Position numbers and translations under genes: made by a program. This document shows, piece after piece, positions 24,301 through 34,929 of a DNA stretch of 64,000 nt (position 1 is its first letter; each line of letters begins with the position of its first letter). Source of the DNA: Neoechinorhynchus agilis (Eukaryota; Acanthocephala); contig CM121341.1 of NCBI GenBank assembly GCA_051530055.1, positions 9,052,001 through 9,116,000 on the forward strand, read 5' to 3'. The notes below the pieces were generated by a model. The model saw only the letters and a program-made list of their open reading frames with translations, was not told where the DNA came from and did not search any database.

Positions 24301-26515
24301 GGGGACGACGAAACACGCAACTGATAACAAGAAACGTTTTGAATACTACAACGAACATAACCGCAACGGTCGATTACGCCAAGAATACGATGTACACTTT
24401 CAATAGAGTCGGCGACGCTACGAGCCGGGATGAAGACGACGAAACCCACGACTGATGACGCGAAACGTTTTGAATACTACAACGAACATAACCGCAACCA
24501 TCGATTGCGCCACGAATACGATGTACACTTTCAATAGAGTCGGCGACGTACGAGCTGGAAGAAGACGACGAAACCCGCAACTGATAACAAGAAACGTTTT
24601 GAATACTACAACGAACATAACCGCAACCGTCGATTACGCCACGAATACGATGTACACTTTCAATAGAGTCGGCGACGCTACGAGCTGGGATGAAGACGAC
24701 GAAACCCACGACTGATGACGCGAAACGTTTTCAATACTACAACGAACATAACCGCAACCATCGATTGCGCCACGAATACGATGTACACTTTTAATAGAGT
24801 CGATGACGGTACGAGTTGGAATGAAGACGACGAAACCCGCAACTGATGACGCGAAGCGTTTTGAATACTAAAACGAACATAACCGCAACCGTCGATTACG
24901 CCATGAATGCGATGCACACTTTTAATAGAGTCGACGACGCTTCGAGCTGGGGTGAAGACGACGAAACTCGCAACTGATAACAAGAAACGTTTTGAATACT
25001 ACAACGAACATAGCCGCAACCATCGATTGCGCCACGAATACGATGTACACTTTTAATAGTCGACGAAGACGAAACTCGCAACTGGTGACGCGAAACGTTT
25101 TGAATACCACAAAGAACATAACCGCAACCGTCGATTACGCCACGAATGTGATGCACACTTTCAATAGAGTCGGCGACGCTACGAGCTGGGATGAAGACGA
25201 CGAAACCCACGACTGATGACGCGAAACGTTTTTAAATACTACAACGAACATAACCGCAACCATCGATTGCGATACGAATACGATGCACACTTTCAACAGA
25301 GTCGACGACAACGAAACCCGCAACTGATAACAAGAAACGTTTTGAATACTACAACGAACAAAACCGCAACCGTCGATTACGCCATGAATGCGATGTACAC
25401 TTTTAACAGTCGACGACGCTACGAGCTGGGATGAAGACGACGAAACCCGCACCTGATGACGCGAAACGTTTTGAATACCACAACGAACATAGCCGCAACC
25501 ATCGATTGCGCCACGAATACGATGTACACTTTTAATAGAGTAAACGACGACGAAACCCGCAACTGATAACAAGAAACGTTTTGAATACCACAACGAACAT
25601 AACCGCAACCATCGATTGCGCCACGAATACGATGTACACTTTCAATAGAGTCGACGACGCTACGAGCTGGGAAGAAGACGACGAACCCCGCAACTGATAA
25701 CAAGAAACGTTTTGAATACCACAACGAACATAGCCGCAACCATCGATTGCGCCACGAATACGATGTACACTTTTAATAGAGTCGACGAAGACGAAACTCG
25801 CAACTGGTGACGCGAAACGTTTTGAATACCACAACGAACATAACCGCAACCGTCGATTACGCCACGAATACGATGCACACTTTCAATAGAGTCGGCGACG
25901 CTACGAGCTGGGATGAAGACGACGAAACCCACGACTGATGACGCGAAACGTTTTTAAATACTACAACGAACATAACCGCAACCATCGATTGCGATACGAA
26001 TACGATGCACACTTTCAACAGAGTCGACGACAACGAAACCCGCAACTGATAACAAGAAACGTTTTGAATACTACAACGAACAAAACCGCAACCGTCGATT
26101 ACGCCATGAATGCGATGTACACTTTTAACAGAGTCGACGACGCTACGAGCTGGGATGAAGACGACGAAACCCGCACCTGATGACGCGAAACGTTTTGAAT
26201 ACCACAACGAACATAGCCGCAACCATCGATTGCGCCACGAATACGATGTACACTTTTAATAGAGTAAACGACGACGAAACCCGCAACTGATAACAAGAAA
26301 CGTTTTGAATACCACAACGAACATAACCGCAACCATCGATTGCGCCACGAATACGATGTACACTTTCAATAGAGTCGACGACGCTACGAGCTGGGAAGAA
26401 GACGACGAACCCCGCAACTGATAACAAGAAACGTTTTGAATACCACAACGAACATAGCCGCAACCATCGATTGCGCCACGAATACGATGCATACTTTCAA
26501 TAGAGTCGATAACAA
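18340..26515. repeat. 131-bp satellite array, about 62 units, CpG-rich
   Basis: Units such as gagtcgacgacgctacgagc ... acgaatacgatgtacacttt recur about every 131 bp for 8.2 kb. The consensus carries about 16 CpG per unit and is clearly richer in G+C than the surrounding sequence. Units differ by single changes and small deletions, and some are truncated at gagtcgacgacgacgaaacc. Larger blocks are duplicated: a block near 25170 recurs near 25893, an offset of about 722 bp. Because 131 is not a multiple of 3, the many short open frames on both strands are by-products of the repeat, not genes. Confidence 0.95.
18395..18488. mobile_element. Foldback-element fragment inside the first satellite unit
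   Basis: About 90 bp from acttacaagcaatcgccgaa through the stretch ending cattctctcctat closely match, in reverse orientation, the region 31909-31997, which includes one arm of a foldback element. It interrupts a 131-bp satellite monomer, whose halves resume on either side. It is a partial copy with one arm only. Confidence 0.7.
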
Positions 26516-26660
26516 GGTCTCAAATACGTTGTTAAAGGTGACGAAACTCGCCATATACGGCGCGAACCGCCAGCGCTACCATCTACCCCGTTTTTCGTGA
26601 TTGTTGGTATTAATATCGCCACGATTTTACTTTTAATTGTCAAATTATTTTCATTTCTAG

Positions 26661-27239
26661 ATGCCCCGTCGTCGTGCTCGCCGAAGAAATTATAAGAAGC
26701 TTAAAAGAGTGGATCCATACTACAATGGAATGCGTAAGATGAGTAAAAAAGAGCGTGATCTTAATAGACCACCAAAGCGATCGGATAAATCGATTATTTC
26801 TAACGATCGTGCTACTGATCACAATGCACGTTCATCAATGAAGCCTGACGTTGAGGGCGCTATTACACCTCTAAACGAGATTCCTCTTGAACCACGACAA
26901 AAATCAGAGTCGATAGGAGAGTATCTACGTAGAATTGATGAGGAGACTAAATATGTCGTCTTAAGAGCAAAAGCAACGGTTCGGTCTTCAAGAAATGATC
27001 CAGTTCGCGCACACGCTTCGAAAAAGAAGAAAAAAGTAAATGTTGAAGAAAGGAAAAAAAGTGGAAAGACGAAGAGGAAAGTTCATGAAACTAATATCCA
27101 AGAAGATGTTTATGAAAAGATTCAATTCGGTGATGTAGTACATGCACCTCCTTTCCTCACGTCCGAATTCAAAACGAAAAAACCGCTTAGAGGTGAAAAT
27201 AAGAAGAAATTTTTGTTTACAAAATTATTTGAGCAATAA
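26661..27239 (+). CDS. CCDC137-like nucleolar/nuclear basic protein
   Basis: This intact 192-residue single-exon frame is very basic (MPRRRARRRNYKKLKRVDP) and matches the layout of CCDC137 proteins. A basic N-terminus is followed by a helix with ESIGEYLRRIDEETKYVV, which corresponds to the family's conserved segment of a hydrophobic-R-x-N/D-x-E-T type. A lysine-rich middle (ASKKKKKVNVEERKK) and a C-terminal FGDVVHAPPFLT, matching the family's FGEVVxxPPxLT, complete it. Human CCDC137 binds RNA and influences nuclear and nucleolar partners; the same role is only inferred here. An acceptor-like TTTCTAG sits directly before the ATG, so a 5' UTR intron or trans-spliced leader may be used. A polyadenylation signal overlaps the stop codon. 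The gene begins about 145 bp after the 131-bp satellite ends. Confidence 0.75.
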   Translation: MPRRRARRRNYKKLKRVDPYYNGMRKMSKKERDLNRPPKRSDKSIISNDRATDHNARSSMKPDVEGAITPLNEIPLEPRQKSESIGEYLRRIDEETKYVVLRAKATVRSSRNDPVRAHASKKKKKVNVEERKKSGKTKRKVHETNIQEDVYEKIQFGDVVHAPPFLTSEFKTKKPLRGENKKKFLFTKLFEQ

Positions 27240-27240
27240 A
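27235..27240 (+). promoter_or_regulatory. Polyadenylation signal AATAAA overlapping the CCDC137-like stop
   Basis: AATAAA at 27235-27240 shares bases with the TAA stop at 27237-27239, as gagcaataaaacg. This implies a very short 3' UTR. Confidence 0.5.
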
Positions 27241-28418
27241 ACGCTGTAAAAACGTACTTCGTTTTACTAGGTTCTAACTTGGCTGCTCAAATCTATTTTT
27301 ATATTCTGTGATTTATTGCTCCTTCATTGAGAATAACGTAGTGTAATTCATGTTTTAATTTTCGCCAAAATACGGAGGAGAACCATTAAGCTATTGTTAT
27401 ATTTGTGGAAAATGTCTATATGTAAAGCATTGTCTACTTTATAGTCAAGCTCTAGAGATCCCGTCATCTTAATTCAACTTTTATATTTTAGGAGAACTTA
27501 AAGGGACTTATAATTTTGTTTCTTTCTTTTGGTGGTTATAAACCGTGTCAGAACACGGCAAAAAATTGGATCTCGAGTTTTGAGGGACCAAAACGTAACC
27601 GTCCATGTAGAATTTATCTGAAGTCAAAAATCTGACTAAAATAATTGGGCGGTGTAAAGAAATCGAAATGTAATAGAAAACGACCGGATCGCTGCATTTT
27701 TAATAATTGATATCGCCTTAGCTTTCGGAGTCAAATACTTTTAGATTAACTCCATTTTTAATGTGCATCCCATTAAAGTGAAATAAAGAGCATTTCCTGC
27801 CATTAGTTTGGGTTTAATTAGTATCAAATTCATTTGAGTAAGAATTAAGTTTTGGCATTTTGTCTTGCAAGTATCCGATTATTTGCTTCATCTCACCGAT
27901 TCGTTCGTTCAGTTAAACCGGCGAAAATGACAAATAATTGGATTTGTTTGATACGTTTGCTGTATTCACAGTACGCAAATGAGTTCATTATTCGAACAAC
28001 TTTTCCATTCCAACGTCTACTCCAGGATTATTTCTTAACGAGAGATGGGATCGTTTGCAAGTCCCTTGTTTCTCATTCTCAAATTAGTTTCACGGCCTAT
28101 TAGAAGCTCAGAGGGGACCTGTTTAATACAAACGTAGAGTCTGAATCCATCCTTAACTTCTGTGTAAAGCATCTTGGTCCTAAGAGAAGACTGTCGACTA
28201 ATTTATGGATGGTTCAGAATTTCGTTGGTGCCATTGTGGGGGGGGGGGTTGGAGCAACAGTTACTGTGCATGGCTTTGCACCACTCAGTGTTTTACGCAG
28301 CATCCGTCGATGTAATGAAGCTGGAGGGGATGGATTTAAAATTCACTAGCACCACAGCAAGTGCATCTTTTGTGCGTCGATAGTTTCTAACAAGTCATCC
28401 GTCAGTCCCTCCGTATAA
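27241..28418. other. Intergenic, no gene recognised
   Basis: AT-rich sequence with stops in all frames. The only standout is a run of ten G at about 28238-28247, about 170 bp before the RASL10-like start. The last few hundred bases may hold the promoter and 5' UTR of that gene. Confidence 0.5.
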
Positions 28419-30204
28419 ATGGAGGACACTAACGTAGTCAAAGTGGCCATAATGGGCGACCGAGGCGTTGGCAAAACATCCATTATCCAACAAGCACTTT
28501 ATACCGAGTTCAAAGAGGAACACAACTCTACAAGTAGTGCTTGCTGCTACAATGTAACCATGTTTACCTCTGACAAACTTTTCCATGTCGTTTTAATTGA
28601 TACTCCAAGATTCGAAGAAAACGATCTGGCGCCTCAAAATGATTGGGTCAAGCAATATTGCTATCGAAGATGCTCATTGTTCGTACTTGTATACGATGTT
28701 ACCAAAGAAGAGTCATTCGGATATGTTAATAGAACGATTCTAAATAGAAAATTGGGAGAATTTTGAAATCGTAGTAACTTAATTGAGATAAAATTAATCA
28801 TAAGGGAATCAATTCTTTTCAAAAAAACAACAACACAAAATATGCCAAATGGATCAATGGGGTTCGATTTAATATCTAAAAATTAACATTTATTAATTGC
28901 GAATGACGCCGTTTCTTCATGAGTGGTTTCTTTAATACTTCCTTTTCATTTAGAACCGGCTGTAAAGTGTCGCTTTTACAAACTAAGACCGTTTCCTCCG
29001 ATTATCAAATCTCTATCTTATCAATTATTAACGGTCTAAAATGGGAAAACTAAGATCTCGATGAATTCATATGTTTATTGGGTGCAAAAATTTAAAAGAA
29101 TTTATTAAAAGCATAATCTCGTGTGCCTTTCTAGAAGATTGTCGCGTCTTTTCATAACAACCTTCTAGAAAGCCCCGAAAACAATGTCGGATTCAATAAA
29201 TTCCTTTAATTTATTGCACAACAAACATAAACATGTCAACGTATCTACAATTTTCGAACTATTGATTAATGGTTTTATTGGGTTGCTGAGATGATTCCTA
29301 CTCTCCGGACAATAATGATATTTCGCTGGGAAAATCCAGCATTCTCATGCATTAAACCAAATAAGGAAGTTTAATTTTGGATTAATGCTCGAGAATGCTG
29401 GATTTACACGGCGAAATATCTTTATCGTCCGGAGAGTAGGAATCACCTCAGCAACACTATAATACCTCCGAGGAACCTTTTACATCAGATTAAATGGTTT
29501 TAATCGACGATAAAAACGGCATCTTTCCATTAAAAAGTTAAATTGATCAAGTAGGTTACGAGGTGTTTTAAAACCTCGACAAAATACGCAATATGCATTT
29601 GTGAGAGGCGATACGAACTTAAGAATCAGTTTGTGGAATCAACGTTTTCATCGTGTTTTTAAGGACGCATTTTGATATGTGTTAGAAATGGTAAAAAGTT
29701 TTGAAAAACCCTTTTTACAGCTCCTTTAAAAAAATAGTTTTGAAAAACCCTTTTTACAGCTCCTTTAAAAAAATAGTTTTGGAAAATGTTGAAAAAAATG
29801 AATATTATAATTGTTGGTTAGCTTTATTCGATTATTTCTTTATGCCGAGACCTAAGAATCGCTCGAATAAGATGATCCACAATGAAATTGCGAGATGCCT
29901 CGACACAAATGAGTTTCCTGTGATTATCGTTGGAAACCGTGTGGACGTTTACTTATCAAAGAAATCCGGACCGAATGCGACGACTGTGACAGCTAATGAA
30001 CCGGTACGCAAAGAGATATCCAATTTCAGTCGGAGAATCATGAAAGCAAATTACATTGAATGTTCCGCAAAATACAACTGGAATCTAGTGAGACTTTTGA
30101 AAGAAATCGCAGGAATGCTTCAAGCATACGAAGAACAAATAGTCAAGTTGGCTAATAATCGAAGTGCGAATATGTTCAGTAAGCCACAGTGCGTGCTGAT
30201 GTAA
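28419..30204 (+). CDS. RASL10-like small GTPase
   Basis: The first exon (28419-28724) starts ATG and encodes G1 GDRGVGKTS, the divergent switch-2 region DTPRFEE, and SLFVLVYDVTKEESFGY. The second exon (about 29857-30204) encodes G4 as VGNRVD, G5 as ECSAKYNW, and a C-terminal CaaX box CVLM for prenylation. The ECSAKYNW block and the segment QNDWVKQYCYR match RASL10A/B rather than classical Ras. Joining at TAT|GTTAAT and CCTAAG|AAT keeps the frame, gives 217 aa and preserves the RASL10 spacing between SFGY and the VIIVGN strand (20 residues; 19 in human RASL10B, recalled from memory). Both splice sites are weak and should be treated as approximate. The ~1.1 kb intron is unusually long for this window and holds two inverted-repeat elements. 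The G3 glutamine normally needed for GTP hydrolysis is absent, as in the RASL10 family. Confidence 0.8.
29065..29225. repeat. Imperfect foldback element in the RASL10-like intron
   Basis: An imperfect inverted repeat pairs attgggtgcaaaaatttaaa and following sequence with the complement of aaattcctttaatttattgc. The centre holds a tighter hairpin with arms ctttctagaag and cttctagaaag. The arms differ at many sites, so it is older than the perfect-armed elements elsewhere. Confidence 0.55.
29282..29455. mobile_element. Foldback/MITE-like element, ~65-bp arms
   Basis: Left arm 29282-29346 (gttgctgagatgattcctac ...) and right arm 29391-29455 (... gtaggaatcacctcagcaac) are near-perfect reverse complements around a ~44-bp loop. 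No coding capacity. It lies in the RASL10-like intron. A target-site duplication is not clear. Confidence 0.8.
29698..29775 (+). repeat. Two-copy direct repeat of ~39 bp near the intron 3' end
   Basis: The block ttttgaaaaaccctttttac plus agctcctttaaaaaaatag occurs twice in a row. Each copy holds a pyrimidine tract and TACAG, so each could act as a decoy acceptor for the RASL10-like intron. Confidence 0.75.
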
Positions 30205-30764
30205 AACCTTTTCACTTTTGATAAGACATTGCTTTAATAAACAAAAATCAGAATTATGAAATCGAATCTGGATTATATTGGTATAAAGAAAATCCCATCA
30301 TTTATATGCACAATATCGTTCGTTTGAACATTGAATTATATTCACGTCTTTGTTTATGCGGCATAAAAATTGAAGGAATTTTATTAAATTCGATATTTCG
30401 GCATTTTCCGCCCCATAAACAACTACAGTATCGTTTACACGAATCAGTGAAATATTGAGCACGAGTATGGTTTGAACGAACTTCATTTGCGATTCGAACA
30501 ATTATAACAACTCGATTCTAGGCAAATATTCGTGAATTGTGAGATTCAGGAGCTACAAAAACAAGTAATGCTCTTCGGATCCCGAATTTGTTCTGACCGG
30601 AGCGGACAATCATTTTTTATTCGAGAAAGATAAATAAACTTTGGGCATTAAGAAGTACGATAGATTGCATCAAGGCGAGAACTAAAAGAGAATAAATATG
30701 GAGAATGGCGATAATAGAGATTGGTTGTTTAATAGTATTAAAAAAAAGAGTCAAAAATCGGTTT
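30205..30764. other. RASL10-like 3' end and intergenic sequence
   Basis: AATAAA at 30236-30241 lies 32 bp past the RASL10-like stop and is a likely polyadenylation signal. The rest has no supported gene; a 67-codon minus-strand frame at 30298-30501 has weak coding character only. Confidence 0.5.
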
Positions 30765-31822
30765 CTACTCACATTCGCTAAGTTCATCAAACACACTGAT
30801 GCTTTCGATACTACTACCGTCTTCAGACTTCTGTTTCACGGACATATTTTTCGTTTCTAACGAAGACGATATGGTGCTTGCGATTACCTTCGATTTTTTT
30901 TGGTTATTTATAAGACAAAAAAAGCTTACTTCTGAAGAAATGTACCCTTGTTCTTCTTTTTCTTCGTCCGTATTGGAGTCTACAAAATCGCTATAATAAA
31001 AAGGTACAGAAAATTGAGTCTTACCGGCGATCTCAACCGACGGAGAAGTAGAGCGACTTGAAACGGCCACGATATCGGGATCGATATAAACCCTTCTTGT
31101 TTCATCTTCAATAACACGACTTACATTTGCATCGCTGATGGCAATGATGAATGAAGAGATTGTCGATCTGAGTTTCAAATAATTTACACCATCTCTTAGG
31201 CTCAATAGTTTCTGTATGATTGCATCTTTCGCTACATAAGACAATTCACAGCCTAGAATGAACAATCGAGCGAATTCCACGATGCGTAGAATTCTCGTTG
31301 GATCAGAAGTATGAGCAGTACAAAGTTCAAAAAGCTTAATAACGAAGTATTCTGGGTTATAATGGAAAGATGCGTGGGTTTTGAATTCATTGAAGACTGT
31401 TGTCCAGCCATTTAGACATTCTTCAAAATCCATTGGAGTAAGATCTTCATTGTCTAGTAAAAAACGTTCACAAATGTTATAAAGAGTACTTGACATGATA
31501 TCAAGAGCGTTGCTTAAAACAGCTTTTAAATACATTAATAAAAAAAGATATCTTACATTTTCGTGTTTACGACAAGTAGACCGATGAACGTTCTAACGTC
31601 ATGTTGGAATCTAAAGTCATCAACGCCTCGGACGTTTATGATAAAAATTGTAGCTAATATTCGACCAGTCAGAAATTGATTATCTTTCATTGTTCTCATA
31701 CAGCAACGGCTGATTCTCTTGTTGAAGTCGCTTGGATTTCCACAAAAACCGAGCACTTTTAAGTACGATGTAATCGTCGTTGATATAAACTCGTGAGATG
31801 CTTTACTTTCATGAGCATTCAT
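30765..31822 (-). CDS. Unrecognised helical protein, 337 aa, two exons
   Basis: Exon 1 (31822-31557) begins with ATG (MNAHESKASHEFIST) and ends at AAAT|GTAAGA. Exon 2 (31512-30765) begins after TGTTTTAAG. The 44-nt intron preserves the frame (266 + 748 nt = 338 codons with stop). The first ~220 residues look alpha-helical with regular hydrophobic spacing (for example YFVIKLFELCTAHTSDPTRI and LRIVEFARLFILGCEL), reminiscent of MIF4G or HEAT-type folds. The C-terminal third is acidic and serine-rich (SSIESISVFDELSECE), probably disordered. I cannot name the family. It lies downstream of another helical-repeat gene on the same strand, separated by ~0.5 kb that includes a foldback element. Confidence 0.6.
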
Positions 31823-31930
31823 GGGATTTTAAAGGGAGTTTTATTGACCAAGTAACTTTTATCAGTTTTATCTGCTTAGTCATGTCGAAAAGATAATTCA
31901 TTTTTATTTGTTGATAGGAGAGAATGAAAT

Positions 31931-32052
31931 TAAGAGTTTATTGGATATTTCGATCCACTATCTCGGATCTTCTTCAGCGATTGCTTGTAAGTTTTTAAAT
32001 ATGTGAGTTAGAAGATCCGAGATAGTGGATCGAAATATCCAATAAACTCTTA
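31931..32052. mobile_element. Foldback/MITE-like element, 43-bp arms
   Basis: Arm 31931-31973 (taagagtttattggatattt ...) and arm 32010-32052 are perfect or near-perfect reverse complements around a 36-bp loop that contains agtttttaaatatgtgagtt. About 90 bp of it and its left flank (31909-31997) recur at 18395-18488 inside the 131-bp satellite. The loop motif also recurs in the element at 57083-57242. No coding capacity. Confidence 0.85.
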
Positions 32053-32306
32053 CTTTTATCAGTGTTTATCGCTTCTTTTTAAAAATAGAAACAAAGAATT
32101 TTCGAATGTACATCGATAAAACCGGAAGCAATCGGTCCGAGGATTACTTTGACAATTTCTGACAGTATCGCGACAAAATCAACAGGAAAACAGTCGCAAT
32201 TTTAAAGGTGGCACCCTCTGATCTATGTACATTTAAAAATAAAACGGAAATATAAAAATGCTCAGGAGAATTGTTTTTGTTGGAAATCAAACTGTGGCAC
32301 AATGCT

Positions 32307-34273
32307 TCAAATGCACACATTTTTACTTCTATGGTTCCTATATTGATAATCTAAAAAATAAGATTTAAGATTGTGAACACTACCGTCACCCACATTCTTA
32401 TATATTCGATGTGCAGCGATATTGAGTCCTGTTATTTCACAGACCATACAAAGTGAAATACCAAGCTTCATTCGGTCGGCATTCTCGTAGCATTTAAGCG
32501 AATCGGAAATCTAATGAATAATGAAGATATATTAATTTAGTAGGACTTACCAAGTTCCGAATGAAATGAATGCTGAAATACTCAGAAACAATATGAATCG
32601 AAACAGTTACGAGAGCCAATTCTTTGAGAGTCGGTTTACGATTCTAATTAAAAGATTTCGTAGAAAAAAAAGAAACTGAATAAGGAAAATACCCTTAGTT
32701 CAATCAAAATGTTGCGCATAATTTGGCTATAATTGTTTGGATCTTTAGAAAGTAGCTGAGCGACGAAACCAGCATGAGAATGATCGATGTTTTCATTTTT
32801 GATATAAGCTTGGGATATTAATCCAAAGAGCCAAGTGCTAATCGAACTAAGATTCAAAACATCAAAAAAAGAGGCATTTCAAAAACCTGTTCTGCTCATA
32901 ATCAAAATGATTGGCAATTTTAAACAAAAGTTCAACGTAAAACAATTTTTCTTTTTCGTCCAAATGGAGCGTAAAAGAAGAACTTTCGATTCCAACAAAA
33001 CAATCTTTTATCCAATTTGAATCGAATAGTTGGTCAACGCTCATTAGCCTCATCTTCAATATATCAAGTATTACTTCAATAAGAAAAAGATTTGCAACGT
33101 TTTTGATAGATTTTTCTATTCCCCGGCCAAAATCAATTATTTTTGCTGAATCCGTTAATTTGTTCAGCCATTGAAAAACGCATTGTCGAACCGTTTGTCT
33201 TTTCTCTGCGTCGAAAATATTCAAGTTTTCCATAAAAGTTGGATAATTACTTCCAAAAGACGTGCCAAACATCCATTGATTCATGAGTTCAAAAATGAAA
33301 TTTCGATCTTTCGTACTGTCATTTAATGAACGCTTTCATCACATTAAGTACTTTGCCAAGTGAAGATTTGCGTTCTTTAGAGCGAAAAACAAAACAATAT
33401 CAATTTGTTTTTCGTTCAAACTTTGAAATGGAACGTGTTCTGATATGAAATCGTAAACGATAAATCGGATATGAAGTGGAGATACAATCTGTAATCTATA
33501 GACGACCACATCAATTAATTCTTTGTTTACGGGTAATAACTTTAATATTCGATCAATAGTGATTTTTTCCTCCGATTGTCGAAGACATGACAAAAGTCCT
33601 AGGTTTTCTTTATGGAGGTGAGACAAAACAAAGAATTTACCTGATGTAAGTTCTGATATATAATCGAAACCATTATGTTTCTGTAAAGATTCAATTACGC
33701 TCAAACATAGATTAACGCATTCAATGTCCGAAAACGATAGGGATGATTCTAGTGCTTTGATTGGGAATGATTCCAGGACGGAAATGTCTTTTTCCGCCAA
33801 AAGTGAAAGCAGAGTGATTGCATGTGATTTATAAGGTGAATTTGAAAGCAATATCGTCTAAATAAAGAGAAAAAAAGGCTTAAGAAACACACATTGATTA
33901 TGTTTACCTCTGAGAATTCAGCCATGACTTTTTGTATTATTTGAGGAGGAAATTGGTCTTTTGCACGACAAACAAGCAAAACAATGGTTTCGTCCATCAA
34001 TTCAGCAACGGAGCGCCTCACGTATTGACCACTAAGAACACATTTAACGATTTTCCCAATCAAGTCCGGCGATTCAGCGATTGAACAGTCTATCACCAAC
34101 TGAATCGCTTGCTCAACGCATTCACTGTTACCAATCGATTTTTCCAATAGATTCAATGGTCCTTCGTCCACCATTACGATCAAATACTCTTGGAAATATA
34201 AAAGTGGGAAATTTTGTAAAGTGTTAGTAAAAGCTGAAAGCAATCCGATGATAAAAAGCAAACCTTTTGCCTC
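32307..34273 (-). CDS. Unrecognised helical-repeat protein, at least six exons
   Basis: A chain of minus-strand exons joins with consistent phases. The first visible exon, 34273 to about 33910, starts after GTTTTAAG and ends FSE|GTAAAC. The second, about 33857 to 33360, starts TILLSNSPYKSHAITL and ends at AAA|GTACTT. The third, about 33317 to 32883, begins after GACAG (KDRNFIFELMNQWMFG) and ends AACAG|GTTTTT. The fourth starts after TCTTAG with SISTWLFGLISQAY. The fifth is NRKPTLKELALVTVSIHIVS with donor GTAAGT. The sixth is ISDSLKCYENADRMKL. A last short exon ends KNVCI and stops at 32307. Hydrophobic spacing suggests an ARM/HEAT-like solenoid. No in-frame ATG begins the first exon, so a 5' exon is missing. 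I do not recognise the family. Confidence 0.6.
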
Positions 34274-34929
34274 CTTAAAACACTTTGATTATAGAAATAG
34301 CGAATTATAATAAAAATACTAATTTTGAAAAAAAACCTCTAAATTCCAGTGCTTCAAATAATTTTATCTTTTGTGTAAATTCGTTTTTTCGAGAGAACCT
34401 TACAGAAATAAGTTAAAAATAATTTAAATAAACACTTTCAAGCGTTTAAAAATTTCTTTCCCCATAAAATTCGAAATGTTCAATTTCAGGAAATACCATT
34501 CTCACGGGGACGCCACTCTAAAATGCTATTTTCTCAATTTAAAAGGCGAATTAAAGAACGGAATTGTGCTTAAACAGAAACGCTACGGGATATCCGTAAT
34601 CGTGTAGAACTTTTTGAAGGTCGACACAAATGTATTATAAGCCTAAGATCGAGCGATAACCTCGTGTATCCAGAAATCTACGTATTTATCTGGGCGTCGA
34701 ATACATTTGCAGTGAAATGTATAAAAAAAGATTACGGCCAATAAAAATATTAATCATCTTCAGGAATTTGCGGAAAGCGAACACAAAAAAAGCAGAAACC
34801 GAAAAAAGCGAATCTAGGGATAATTTTATACATTAAAAGGTTTAAATTAATAAGCAAAAAAATTAATTAAATTTTAAAATCATTCTCTAAGAGCGAAAAT
34901 AATAATGCCACTTGTTTTAAACTACATTT
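34274..34929. other. Intergenic, no gene recognised
   Basis: AT-rich sequence with no supported coding frame between the helical-repeat gene and the start of the 290-bp satellite. A missing 5' exon of the minus-strand gene could lie here, but none stands out. Confidence 0.4.

Noticed and set aside
18515-26492. Dozens of 60-157 codon open frames on both strands (for example recurring SVHRIRGVIDGCGYVRC)
   Set aside because: They repeat with the 131-bp satellite unit, exist on both strands and switch frame between units, so they are by-products of the repeat.
18340-26515. CRISPR-like array
   Set aside because: Units are uniform tandem monomers without unique spacers and the DNA is clearly eukaryotic.
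30298-30501. 67-codon minus-strand frame with a hydrophobic start and two cysteines, considered as a secreted peptide
   Set aside because: No clear signal peptide cleavage site, no conserved pattern and no splice evidence in AT-rich DNA.
30991-31024. Possible 34-nt intron (GTAAGA to TATAG) inside the 337-aa gene
   Set aside because: Removing it shifts the frame into a stop, while the unspliced frame is open; the segment is kept as coding.
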